Assembly (NCBI RefSeq): GCF_963678975.1
Contig: NC_089273.1
Span: 27,099,073 to 27,163,072, forward strand
DNA: 64,000 nucleotides
Direction of reading: 5' to 3'
Origin: Dysidea avara
Taxonomy: Eukaryota; Porifera; Demospongiae; Dictyoceratida; Dysideidae
Position 1 is the stretch's first letter. The number at the start of each line of letters is the position of its first letter. The notes beneath the pieces were generated by a model, which saw only the letters and a program-made list of their open reading frames with translations, had not been told where the DNA came from and did no database searches. A program made the position numbers and the translations under genes. This document shows positions 20,958 through 32,371 of the stretch, one piece after another.

Positions 20958-23435
20958 ATATTGTCTGGGAAATATCATGCGTGGGAAAACAGGTTTTGAC
21001 ACTTTGACTCATTACATTGAGCAACACAGAGCTTTACATTTTGTGCTTTAGTTTATAGGTCTAGTTAGGCTCAGAGCAGCAGTAACTACATATGTATGTT
21101 TAGACTAGTTGATTGCTAATGAACTACATTCCATGACAAATGATAACTAAAATAATCTTAAAATTTCTCCTACTGCAGTTTCCTCGCTGAGATCTGACAT
21201 GGTACCATCAAGTACTTTTACTTCTGGCAAATATGCCTACAGATCACAAGTTGAAATATACAGTAAGAAAATTGTCATATGCACACATGCAGCTTTCACT
21301 GACGAAATAATTCTTGCACTGCTCCAACAAATCCATACGTTGCTGCCAGGCATCTAACACAGCTGTCCAGTCTGTTCCAACTTGTCCAGCAGTTGTTCAG
21401 CTTGTTCCTATTGGAGGTCTCCACTACTACCTGAGATGAGGCTAGTTCCATGAGCCTTCAGCGCTTCATATGATGATTGCTGAGTTAATATTTCAACCTT
21501 AAATGCACAACGGCTATTTTATAACAAAAAAGTGCAGGTAGATGTTTAGGTGTGGATTAAGCTCTACAAGACAGTTATCCAGTAGCTGCGTGATTTTAAT
21601 AATGCATATTGATACATTGATATTTACATGTTCCAATGACACATATAAATCACCAATAGCACACACATTTAATTCGTTGTGTTCTTTTATAGCCTTTTCT
21701 GCTTCAGATATGCTCTCAGTGAGGTCTTGCAATGACGCCTTCTTGAGTATCTCATCCAACCTATAGTCAAATAACATCAGGCAACTGTACTTTCATTAAC
21801 ACAGATAAAGATTACTGGAACAAGGAGATACAGTGCATGCATGACCAACAGCTTACATAAATATTATTATTATTACAAATGTGACACATCACTTTGGATA
21901 GAAAACACTAATAATGTACATACCAAGAGATGAAGTCATTCAATTGTTCCAGTAATTGTTTCAGATTACCAGATTGACAAACTTGTTCCAGTAATCGTTT
22001 CAGATTACCAGATCGACCAACTTGTTGTTTGACCCAGGCCAACTAATGTTACAGAGAAACAATACATGTGCATGTTAGCTAAGTTAAGGCATCAAATATA
22101 CAAAACAAAATGTATTCACAAGTATCCACCTTAGTGTATATACATGTATGCTTGTATGTAAACACAGCACTTAACATGATAATGTAATAGTAAATGTGTA
22201 ACTTTGTATAACAGAATAAACCTACATTCTCTTTCAGATCTTCACAAGCTGAAAGTAGTTCATGATGCTTCTCAGTAAACACAGTTGCTTCCTGTTGTAA
22301 TTAAGTAACAACTAACACACAATAATGATTTAAACTGTGTTCATTATACATAGCTGTCAAGTATACAAACAACTGAACATGCATTCTGATGTGAAAGGTT
22401 TGTCTTTGCTGGCATTACAATCTCATTACTAATTTCTATCATTTCAACATACAAACACACACACAGAGCTCAAACTAAGCAAGGTCTGACTGTCTGAAGT
22501 GAATACACAGTGATCGAACTGTGTGAAAACAAAGCACTTGAGAATTCTTATGCTTATAGCACAAAATGTGATTTGCTATAAATCTACAGTAATGCCACTT
22601 GACAACACAACAATTGTGACCGGATTTCACATAACAAGGCTTCCACACACACAAAATCAAACTTACGATTTTACCAGAAATGGATTGCTGATCTAATACA
22701 ATATCATATGTCACACTGTACTTCCCTCAGCACTGACAAGTCTGGTTTCTGTAGCAGCTTCCTTCTGACCCTGTCAAAGCCACGAGTGTGAGATTGGCAC
22801 CATTAAATGGCCATGGCTTTGTGATAATGGTGTGTAGTAAGCTGGGACTTCACAGAGAGCTCGCCAATAGTGTTCTCAGTCAATTTAGAGTAATTTGAGG
22901 GCCATGGAGGGCCATGGACAGCCCAAACTTGGCCTCTGGATTCCAATCATCTTCTTACTTCATTTTATACCTGTATACTAAGACCACCGTCCACCCCCAC
23001 CCTCCCACCCTATTACTACCACCTGTGTATATTATTACCCTCTAGAAAAAAGCTGCTCAAAACAGGGCAAATTTTGGGTATCAGAAATGTATACACCCAC
23101 TCAGTGATAGCTAGTGAACAGATGAACAATTGGTGCAAATTTTGTTTGCACAGCTGTAGGCACTGGGAAGTTTTTACACAATGATTCCTTAAAATCGCCA
23201 TATCTCCTAACAAAGCTTTGTGCGTCGAAGCCTTGTTTTGTCAAATTCAGTCACAATTATAGATATTGAGCTACAATACCTACACATGTATAGCATGTAC
23301 GTACATACCTCAGGATGTTGCTCTGTCAGCACCTTTACTTCTGATTCAAAATCATTTACCTGTAGAATATAAATCACAATTCAATCATTATGTAAATAGA
23401 CAGATTCCACTCTTTATTCAAAATGACTGTTGTAT

Positions 23436-24030
23436 TAAAGTATTTCACAAGTGAATCATACAGTACGATAGTAATTGTATAGTAGGGACCACAAAGGAGT
23501 AGGTATGGCCCATGGAATAATATCACCCACAAAACAGCCTCAGTTGTCCCTGACGACGATGAGGCAGTATTGGTTAGGTGATGCACCTATCAATGTATTG
23601 CCCCAACACCCCCCCTCGGGCACATGTGGGGCTATGGTGGGGATTTGACACAGCCGAATGTCAAATGCCCCATAGTACGGCAAACTTATCATGTCAAATC
23701 CCCACTGTTGGCCCCAGTTGCAACATGGGATTTACTCAGGATTTGACATAGCATAGAAAGTTACAACAACAAAAATGCTTGGGCACTTAATGAATAATCG
23801 TCAAATTCCCCATAGTGGCGCAGCAGTTTCATGTCAATTCCCCCTGTAAAGCTCCACTTACTCCCGAGGGGGGGGGGGGGGGGGGTGGGGCAACACATTG
23901 ATAGGTGCATAAAACTAAGCCCCAAAAAGTTTTCAGATCTACCCCAAATGCTTTCAACAAGTTTCTAGGGAATTTTAAAAATAATTTATTTAACGGAATT
24001 TTCTACTGATAGTGATGTCCTACAAAAAAC
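23436..24030. repeat. Dispersed repeat split by a nested MITE
   Basis: The outer sequence (23457-23580 and 23911-24010) matches 34530-34740 (TATAGTAGGGAC-ACAAAGGAGT, CTGACGACGATGA, ATGCTTTCAACAAGTT, TTTAACGGAATTTTCTA). The match breaks exactly where the MITE at 23581-23910 sits, so the 34-kb copy shows the empty site. Confidence 0.8.
23581..23910. mobile_element. Nested MITE with ATGCACCTATCAATG ends
   Basis: A 330-bp element starting ATGCACCTATCAATGTATTG and ending CACATTGATAGGTGCAT, G/C-rich just inside both ends (CCCCCCCTCGGG, and an 18-G run at 23868-23885). The centre repeats GGGGATTTGACA / TGTCAAATCCCC in both orientations. Relatives of that core are visible at about 40.03-40.23 kb. 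Non-coding. Confidence 0.8.
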
Positions 24031-24565
24031 CGACACTTCTCAATTAGCACATATGACACACCCCATATAAAGCACTACTAACATGCAACATCTACTGAAA
24101 ATTTCAGATAAATACTGCATTCTATAGTGAAGTTACAATGTCATAAAAAATTAGACCAATTTTACATAGGAAAAATGGCACCAAAGGGAAAATTAGCCAG
24201 TGATTTCTACATTTTTAATAAAACTATACTGACTCAAATTGTTCGTATAAGCAACTAAAACCATTCTTAACAAATGTACAGGTAAGAAGTTGGACATAGT
24301 GCTTTCAACCATGTATCAAACTTACAACAGGGAAAATTTCTGTTTCTGAAACATTTGCTTAAAGGGGAACTGCAGTCATTTTTAAAAAAATTAATTTTAT
24401 TTTATTAATTGAATTTTTATGAAAAGTTATGTCTGTATTCCAATTTTTATAGCTGCACTACATTCCACTGTGGAGATACAGCGATGGAAAGTTGCGCATG
24501 CCTCAAGCCATGTTAATTTGTGGTTTACGTCACTGGATCTAAGTGCGGGTATTGTTGTATTGATA

Positions 24566-25175
24566 ATGGCTGAGAGCAGTTTGAATACCGAGATTATACC
24601 TTATCAGTTCGAACCCATGGATGTTTCAGGCTACAGTGATAATGAAGACGACAGCAGCAGCGAGTCAGAAACTGATATAAGAGAGTAAGCAAGTTTCACA
24701 GAGCGCTTGGGAACAATGGATTGGTGCGAGTGTGCAAAATGTTCGCCCATGCCCAGTGGCATTGAATGCCAGTGTTGTCGAGAGATGGAAGGAATAGACA
24801 AACGACTGACAGAACACGGGGGAGGTCTTCAGTGCATAATGGATCACGAGCAATTTAAAGTGGTCTGCCTCAACAAAGATATTTTGTACACTGCACTGGT
24901 AACAATGAAGTCAGTACGCGGTGATTCTTTGCGCCTTCCACTGGCTAACAGGCACAGACAATTAATAAACGCTGATTTGTAATCATTTATGGCGTATACT
25001 ATAGTGTTTTAGGTCATACAGGGTAGCTGCCTACCGACAGTTCATCTACTGGACATACCATAGACTCGGCAGAGGAATTCGTAAAGTTATCCCATCTTGT
25101 GTTGTGTTAGCCATACGCAAGGAATTTCCTGAACTAAGTAATATTTACACTGGTTTTAAATTAGCAGATTTATAA
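24566..25175 (+). pseudogene. P2X7 cytoplasmic (ballast) domain-like ORF in the Kolobok
   Basis: Exons 24566-24978 and 25022-25175, joined by a 43-nt GT-AG intron with matching phase. It begins with an acidic/serine stretch, then a cysteine cluster (MDWCECAKC, IECQCCREM), then CIMDHEQFKVVCLNKDIL, and after the intron AAYRQFIYWTYHRLGRG, VIPSCVVLAIRKEFPE and YTGF. The order and spacing of these blocks match the cysteine-rich intracellular domain of P2X7 receptors, which binds zinc and guanine nucleotide in the mammalian protein (established). There are no transmembrane segments, so this is not a receptor. A single TAA at 24686-24688 interrupts the frame between the acidic head and the cysteine cluster. 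A role in the element is unknown. Confidence 0.72.
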
Positions 25176-25216
25176 TGTTGCATGTAGTATAAAAAATTAT
25201 GAAGAGATAAATATTA

Positions 25217-27562
25217 TTACTGAGATGTTTGTTCATGTAATGGCTGTTTGGGGAATCTAGATGTGTGCTTAGCTATAATTTCATCTTTAGGCAGTCGTTC
25301 TGTTGTGGCAATGTTCTGTGGTAATGCAAGTGTTTTGTCATAGTCCTGTGTGTCCTGCTGTTTTCCGTGGGTCCGTAGTTTAAGTATGTCATTCATCATG
25401 TGTGTGAGGTGTGTGTAGTCCTTGTTCTGTAGTATCGGCTTGGCTACCCAGGCGTTCCGTCCCTTAGGAAACACTACTTTGAATCTTAGTTTACTTGCAC
25501 ATGTTAAGAAACATCACACACATACAGTATAGTTAATAATAACTGATTGTGTGGTTGCTTGCTTACGTTGGGTGTTGTAATTGTGGTCAAGAATAGCAAG
25601 TTCCATACGAGCTCGCATTCCATCATACCAAAAATGCTGCCGCTTGGGACAGTATTTTAGGAGTAAGGAATGGAAGACCTCCAACGAGCCGGTATGATGG
25701 AAGCCGGTTAATTTTTTAATGTCCCGCAGCAGTGTATCCTGTAGTACTACCTTGCATAAAGCATTGTGTGCAACACTTCCGGGTCGCAGCCATTTCTTAC
25801 TGCCCTCCTCTTCTGGAGACAGTGTTGGATGCACACATTTTGGGAACAATGCATTAGGGTCATTGTCCCACTAGTGGACATTGGATATATGGTGTACAAT
25901 AGATTTCCATTTGTCCACGAGCAACTGTGCATCACCATTACATGTTTGCACAGACCACTACAGGTGGTTAGGAATTGACTGGATCCATGGGAGGAGTTGA
26001 CCACAATGCTTTGTCTTGGCCTTCTTACGTAACTTCTTTGTGACACTTTTAGCCAAGTGCCACACATCATATTGATGGTCTATATGGGGGTAGTCAGTTC
26101 TCATCAGGGACGCTACACCAGTGTGTCTGTCTGTAGCTATAGTAGAGATATCGACGTGTTGTACCATCAACTTATCAAGGCACCGTCGCAATCCTTCTTT
26201 CTCCATAGCTACTGAACTAGTAGTGTCAGTACACTGCAATAAACTGTAGTCTAGGATTAGGTCTGTGGCAGAGTCCATGAGGGTATACGCACAATATTTA
26301 GCACTATAACCAGGACTGTCACAACAACCATCACCAGACAGGTGTAGCTGGCCCCCCCTTAAATATTCAACTACAGCTTCCCATTGTCTTACATAAGTGG
26401 TGTGCACAACAGGATACACATACTCACTCTGTATGTCATAATAACGCCTTTCACCAAACATAACTAAATTTAGCACATCTGCCAAGTTAGCAAAGCTGGT
26501 GAAGGTCTGACCACTGAGGAGTATAGCTGCAGCCAGCAGCAGGTTACCAGCTGGCATATGTCTTACTACTGGTTGAGATTGCCAGAATGGTACATGTCCA
26601 TCAGGACATATACCACTGACTTCCAGTAATGTTCCCGATGTGGATGTCTTCAACTTGACCATTTCCAGACCACAACTACGACACCTCTTAAATAACATCA
26701 TCAGCTGTGATTCAAATACAATGAACTTGCGGTCTCCTGTTATATCACTATCTGTGCCATCCTCAGTGTGGTCCGGGTGGTATGATTCATCTTGGTCTTG
26801 TGGACTAAAAACAGAAATATAATTATCAGTACCAGATATAACAACATCTCACATGTCCTCATCCCCTTCACTAAAAGTATAGCTAGCAACACCTGGTATG
26901 GGTGATGAAGACTGCATCGGTGAGAGCACAGGTGATGACGTAGGGAAAAATAAGTCTGCCTGTGAGCCAACATCATTCTGTAGCAATGGCTCTGGGTAAA
27001 TGTTGACAAAAGTAGCCTTGCTCCTAGACAAAACTGGTCTATCTGTTAGTATGATGGACTAATATTTTTTTATTATTATAGCCTTGTGGCTCACCACGCT
27101 GCAATTCCTGTTTATCAGGTATTGTAACAGCTGGCTACTGGACTCACTGCTGGACCCCAGCGAATCGCCGATCAGCGAGTCATGTTGTGACTTGGCTGCT
27201 CTAGCTTCGCTCAGTTTCCTACGCTTCACTGGTTTTGTGAAGGAAAAGATAGTAGGAACAGCAGTAGCCTTTAGCTTCGGTTTAGCAGGCCCGTGACCCT
27301 CGAACACAGACTTCACATAGTCGTCTGCTGTAAAATGGTGGTTGCAAACACGAGCGTTTTCGTCTTCTAGTGGTGGGTTAACCACTTTCAGGTTTTGTAG
27401 CCACTATCACAACACGCGTAAGTGCGGGGACCAGCAATCACAAAATCTTACCTGTTTTGCTAACTCTGGGTTCTTCTTCAGTGGTACACGATGAAAGCTT
27501 GTCCCAGGTGGGGCACTATCTATGTCGTTGTCACAGTCTAAAGCGATACAGTACACCGGCAT
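25217..27562 (-). pseudogene. Kolobok transposase with THAP domain, interrupted
   Basis: Start ATG at 27560-27562. Exon 1 (27452-27562) gives the first half of a THAP zinc finger (MPVYCIALDCDND); exon 2 from 27403 completes it (RVCNHHF, then AVPTIF, the usual THAP end). A linker exon near 26863-27030 joins in phase to the catalytic exon starting at 26804, which has FKRCRSCGLEM, LHLSGDGCCDSPGYSAKY, TIATDRHTGV and DHQYDVWHLAKSV, matching the DDE core of Kolobok transposases. Two in-frame TAG codons lie near 25956-25958 and 25873, but coding similarity continues (LTGFHHTGSLEVFHSLLLKY) to about 25.53 kb, and a last exon ends at 25217. So it is a decayed gene that still shows a full domain layout. 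Confidence 0.8.
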
Positions 27563-27807
27563 CCTGCTCGAAATGTTAAGACACTATTGAAACCTATGGG
27601 GAATTATTTGCATTCCGATCCAGTGACGTATAAGCCACTAAAAGCATGGCTGCCAAAAAGGGGTATGTCACGCTAACTTTTGATTTTAATAACTAGCCAA
27701 CCGCTGTACATTGTGGCTTGAAACTTTGTTATCAAGATTAGGACTATATTACTGAATGATTTATATGATTAAAAGTAGTTTATATTTTCACTGCAGTTCC
27801 CCTTTAA

Positions 27808-29056
27808 TTCTAGGGAAATACCTTCAGTAATCCCATTTAGACCAACAATTTCCATTAAAATCTATTGTATCATTTCAGTATACAGCCCTATCATATCACA
27901 CAGCTGTCCAATGCCAATATTCCATCCATTCAATGACACTACAAAGCACATAAATTGGATTGCAGAGCTAGTATGCACATTGCTCAGCTCAACTACGTTA
28001 CAGATATATTTAAAACACTCGACTGAAGCACGTACATTAGAAAAATATAGCGTTATATTGCATACAAGCAGTAAAATAGGTAATAAACGTCTGCTATACT
28101 AACCATACCTTGCATTTGTGGCTTGTACGCTTGTCAGATTTGAAATCAGCACTATTGAAAACCTACAAAACCATGAAAACCCCTCAAATCCAGCTGTATT
28201 TAGAAGCACAAGCATCCAGGAACGAAATTTCGCTTAGTGATAACTTGTTGAAAGTAAGTATTGGTTGTTAAAGAAGACTATACAGCCCTGTACTAAAAAT
28301 ACGAGGTTGGATATCACCACTACTGACTGAGTTATTAACTGACTGACTGATTCCTTCAGACACGCATAACTCGATAACGGCTAAGGCTATGCAGGAGCAG
28401 ATTTATGGGGGTGGGGGGGGGGGGGGGGGGGGGGCTAAGGGAGCTGTATCCCCCTTTCCTTTCTAAGTTAGTACTTGGCCAATAAAACCCTAAATCTTCT
28501 ATATGTATCAAAAGCAGACTTATTTCAGGAATTATGCATCACTACCAACACAAATAATGTCTATGTAACAATACCTATTGTTCAACTCTATCCCAGGAGA
28601 GTTTAGCTTCCTTTTCATCAAGAGTTCTTCAAGAAAAGGTTTAGATTGTGGGTTGCAACTTTAGTTACAAAAGTTTTAATTGTGGGTTTTGTTTTATTCA
28701 GGTAATAAGCAGTGTTTTCCACTATGGCTATCAGAGGTGATTAGTGTGGTTTTTATATTTGAATGGATTTATTATGATTCAAAAAATGTTAGTTGTTTTA
28801 ATTGGTCAGAGTTGTCAGTTTTAGTAGTTATAATATGTGGCTACCAACTCTCTTGCAAGTTTATAAAGTAGCTATTGCACTCTTGTCTATGAATGTAAAA
28901 TCCGTATCAGTTACCTTCTGATATGACCCCATGCTGTGGCCTGTGGGTTATGGTGCTGGACTGCTGGTATTTGTAGCTAGCTATAGATCAGTCTTTGTAA
29001 CCTGGCAGATCTAGAAATAAGTTGACTATCACAACAGAAAATTCAGAAACCCGGGC
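27808..29056. other. Intergenic or intronic stretch with repeat remnants
   Basis: Contains one exon-like minus-strand block at 28109-28162 (AG acceptor, GT donor, 18 open codons ending SHKCK) that is phase-compatible with the spectrin-like series. A remnant with GACTGACTGACTGAT and ATAACTCGATAACGGCTAAG (28.33-28.39 kb) is shared with 34.75 kb, and a 22-G run lies at 28413-28434. No other gene is supported. Confidence 0.4.
28413..28434. repeat. 22-G homopolymer
   Basis: Preceded by ATGGGGGT and followed by GGCTAAGG. Homopolymers of this length are also common assembly weak points. Confidence 0.9.
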
Positions 29057-29491
29057 TAGGGATGCGCCGATTTTGTGGCAATTTTTTTGGAAAAATACGT
29101 TGGTAAAAGCAAAGAGCAAAATGCTGGAAAATAGGTGGAAAATTGGAAAAATGGGCACCAAGGAATGGCAGCTTAGCACATTTTGTATGAAAAAGATCGA
29201 GATACTCTAATAGAACAGTCACGCATGGTATTAGCATAATTAGGATAACATGAGCTCATAGGAAATGGTGACAAAAGATCGAGATACTCTAATAGAACAG
29301 TCACTATGTACAAAATATTCTAATAGAGCAGTCACACATGCTTGCAAGCTTGAGATACTGCAATTAATTTTTACTGATGCTCAGCAAAATAGAAAAAACC
29401 CGAGCAAAATATTGAGCAAAATAGGTGAAAAATAAAAGAATTGCTGGAAAGAAAAATAGGTGGAAAAAAAAGCAAAATAGGCTCATCCCTA
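29057..29491. mobile_element. hAT-like MITE, second family
   Basis: Starts TAGGGATGCGCCGATTTTG and ends, in reverse complement, TAGGGATGAGCCTATTTTGC. GAAACCC occurs on both sides (29045-29051 and 29492-29498), though two to five extra bases at the left make the duplication imperfect. It holds two copies of AAAGATCGAGATACTCTAAT with AGAACAGTCAC. Its right end is nearly the same as the left end of the composite element at 7851. Confidence 0.7.
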
Positions 29492-30920
29492 GAAACCCCA
29501 TAAATGCAGATATAGTTGCAATTTGCTAAGAATTTCCAGTGGACTAGCTAATAGCTACTAGTACTCTTCACTGCATTCTGCTTTTCAGTACTCTTTATTG
29601 ATGCTAAGACTAACACAAAGTGTTACTAGGCTAAGGAGCGTGCATGCTAATAATTGTGACATTCAAGATCGCTACTACTTAACGATACATGTTTCTGCCT
29701 CTGTTTAGCTATACATGTTTCTTCCACACATTATCCCACAAAGGCTTCCCATGTTATCTGGCTTCGTTTGATCATGGGGGTATTTGTGTGGGGGACTGAC
29801 TTGTGTAGTTGACTCATAGTCACCCAATGTTGATGAATCCCAGATGGTCTTTATATTAGAAGATGGTAGTCTAGTGTTCCATAAAGAGAATCTGCCTTGA
29901 ATCTGTTGATGTTGAGGCTGGGGTAAGCATTTTCCAAAATTATTCCAATTTCATGACTTGTGAAACAACCCACCCCCAACCTTCCAGTGGGATCCAACAT
30001 CATTTTTATCTGCAGTAAGAAAGACAGTTGAGGCTGTTGAAGAGGAGCTGATGCATTATGGTATATACTAGCTATATCTAAATGCTTGGTAGCTACAAAT
30101 GATTGAAATGAAAAGATTATCATGTATGCATAATAAGTTGATAACTACTCAATGCATATTGCAATCAGTCTTGATTTAATGGAAAACTAAAAGTGTTTTA
30201 ATAAACTGAAATTCCATTGTTTTTGAGGATGAAATGAATTGAGTAAAACTCCATCATATGTGACTGGCAGTAACAAAGGAATGGAAATTTCAATCTTCTA
30301 CAATGAATACTTGTGGTGAAAGACTTTTGGAACAGTAAGAATTTCAATTTTTACAGCAACAATACTGCACTGGCATTTAATTAATCAATCATTACTCACG
30401 ATTGAAACACGCTACAAAGATGGGACTTGGTTTAATTTGTTCGTCATGAACTATTAAATTCCTATATTTCTCCATTTGCATAAAGAAGAAGGCCATTTCA
30501 ACAGCATAATGATGATGGTAAAATATATTTCTACAGCATAGTAGACAAGCACTAATAACTCACCACTCTATACAAACAGGCAAATCTGTTGGTGTAAAGG
30601 TTTTATTAGTTACAAGTTTGCTTCATCGCATACTGAAGCAAGCAATTATAACGTGTGTAAATTTTTAAGTGGCACACATATTTTTACGCAGTTTATTTTA
30701 ATATATCTTATAGCCAAATCGGTTTTAGTGGAAATGGCAGGGTTTTTTTTTCAGCCAGTCACGTATTACATTACTTCTGGTGCATCCCGATGTGATACAC
30801 GGCTCATTTTGACAAGGAGGGCTGCTCAATCCAATTGCCATAAAATCTAACTGACAATGTCACAAATGTCTTGCAGAAACTTTTACATTCCTGTATACAT
30901 CTAGCATTATAAAAGCAATA
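29492..30920. other. Unassigned sequence
   Basis: A 90-codon minus-strand frame (29851-30123) follows a plausible AG acceptor but matches no family I can name. Nothing else is supported. Confidence 0.4.
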
Positions 30921-31653
30921 GTAGGGTTGGCAATGAAAAAATTGACCCCTTTGGATTAACATGTAACCTAGGGGATAGAGTCTACCAATGGTTTAGTTTT
31001 AAATGGTGAGTTCGATAGAGACGGAATGCCTTCTGTTTGGGATATAGCTGTGTAGTAAATTTTGACTCATGTTCATAAAATTGGCAGGAACATCTAGAAT
31101 GTTGTCCAATCCTTTTTTTGGGTTATTGGGTGAGATGCTCTACGAAATATACTTGTATAAAAGATGATTTGCTGTACCTCAATTTTTGCTAAAATGGCAC
31201 TTGACAGGTCTGCAAGGAAAATTCAACCCCTTGAAACTCACGTAATAAAAAGGTTGGTTTACTAGCTCCCAGTCACCTTTATGGACCTTATTTAGTGGAG
31301 CTTTACAGTGTTTATGTGCCAACACAAGCTGATGCTCTCACTTTTGCTATGATTTAGACTCTTGCACTATCCATTTACCCAAGAATACGCATTCGTTTTT
31401 GATAGTACAATGGCCACCATGTAATGTACCATTCATGGAAACATCGAAGCATGTCAAACAGCATCTCTGATGTTGCTACCCATTTTTATTCAAAAATCTG
31501 AAAAATTGCAGAAACTTAAAATGTGCGCTACAGAAACAGCAAGGAGAATCATCGTACTATTACTCTGCGGTTTTGATGTAGACTTGGGTAGGATTGCTCA
31601 CATAGAGTTGGAAGAGAAACTATAGAGGTTGATTTTTTCATTGCCAACCCTAC
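30921..31653. mobile_element. MITE with GTAGGGTTGGCAATGAAAAA ends
   Basis: A 733-bp element. Left end GTAGGGTTGGCAATGAAAAA; right end, in reverse complement, GTAGGGTTGGCAATGAAAAA, with ATA on both sides as a possible 3-bp duplication. Both ends continue into similar TTGACC / TTGATT. No transposase; a minus-strand frame at the right end is not convincing. Confidence 0.78.
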
Positions 31654-32082
31654 ATACGTTGTGGCTATATATGTATATGATTTAACTATAGTACCACTCA
31701 AACACAATGTTGCACTTTCTTGAGTCATGAATAGACTACAGCAATTTGCGAGTAAAGCTGTACTCATGTCTTGCAGAATCACGAGTAGAGTTTACTTGTG
31801 AGAGCTCTAATTGTAACTGTACATACAGTAATGCCACATGCAAGTTTAATTTATTCTGAACAAATAGTATGATTATCACATATCCTAACTTCACTATCAG
31901 CCTGAAACAGATACTCAACACCATTCTCTAAACTCATTCTGAACACATATTTCTTCTTCTGATAATCTTCTGCTTCTCACAAGTTGCCATTTTCAGGTAC
32001 AAAATATTAGTGGCCGGTTTACCCTATCATGAAAAACGACATTCATATTATATTGTTACAAAGTAGTCAACAGTGAATAACT
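31654..32082. other. Unassigned sequence
   Basis: Nothing supported beyond short chance frames. Confidence 0.4.
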
Positions 32083-32371
32083 AAAGTGCTAATAATAAAT
32101 ACTTTAGGTTTAAGGAAGAAAATCCATCCCTCCTGGAGGAAGACTGAGTGTGGCCACGACTAGACATTGGGTGACCTGCAGTTTGAATCCTGGGGTTGGA
32201 GGGATTTTTTCCTTACTTTGGCCCCTTTTCTGTTACACCTTATCAGTCAGTCAGTAAGTAAGTCAAGTCATTAGGTCTAAGTCCCTGAAATTAGGTTAGG
32301 TAATCCTAAGGCTGCAGCACATGTTGCTATCAGACCTTCAGTGCTGGTCACTGTAAAGTGCTAATAATTAT
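32083..32371 (+). mobile_element. tRNA-derived SINE, copy 1
   Basis: Shares near-identity with 36.65-36.95 kb (AAGGAAGAAAATCCATCCCT, CTGGAGGAAGACTGAGTGTG, GGGTGACCTGCAGTT, TTTGGCCCCTTTTCTGTTAC). It contains a pol III B-box-like GTTTGAATCC at 32181-32190. It ends with the tail AGACCTTCAGTGCTGGTCAC then TGTAAAGTGCTAATAAT and begins with the same GCTAATAATAAA, as expected for a family with a shared LINE-like tail. The short (GTCA)n stretch in the middle varies between copies. Confidence 0.75.

Larger units (their letters stand above)
18542..23359 (-). pseudogene. Spectrin-repeat-like multi-exon gene, probably disrupted
   Basis: Minus-strand exons in transcript order: 23309-23359, 22226-22291, 21924-22042, 21667-21760, about 21300-21497, 21174-21236, 19569-19738, 18829-18919 and 18542-18670. 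Apart from the damaged exon at 21.3-21.5 kb, splice phases agree at every junction. The product is heptad-rich, with spectrin-repeat features: HHELLSACEDLKEN followed by LAWVKQQ, LLEQLNDFISW running into RLDEILKKASLQDL, and QQLIDN before HYAATDIQKSVDELK. It resembles large cytoskeletal spectrin-repeat proteins (dystrophin, nesprin or spectraplakin type). Damage: TGA inside the 19.6-kb exon (before HYAATD), TAG in the 21.4-kb exon, and a frame change before VLDAWQQRMDLLEQC. Transposons fill the introns. Either a pseudogene or an error-prone assembly; no terminal exon was found. Confidence 0.6.
24363..27803. mobile_element. Kolobok-type DNA transposon (TTAA TSD)
   Basis: A 3,441-bp element with inverted ends AGGGGAACTGCAGT and TTAA on both sides (24359-24362 and 27804-27807). 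A TTAA target site plus a THAP-domain transposase is the signature of the Kolobok superfamily. It carries two convergent coding units whose stop codons are only about 40 bp apart: the transposase on the minus strand and a P2X7-cytoplasmic-domain-like unit on the plus strand. It is inserted between minus-strand exons, so it probably sits in an intron or just upstream of the spectrin-like gene. Both coding units contain nonsense codons, so this copy looks inactive. Confidence 0.88.

Noticed and set aside
29851..30123. Minus-strand frame with LDPTGRLGVG thought to resemble a dystrophin-type EF-hand
   Set aside because: The similarity is only a few residues and lacks the expected helix pattern; not enough to call.
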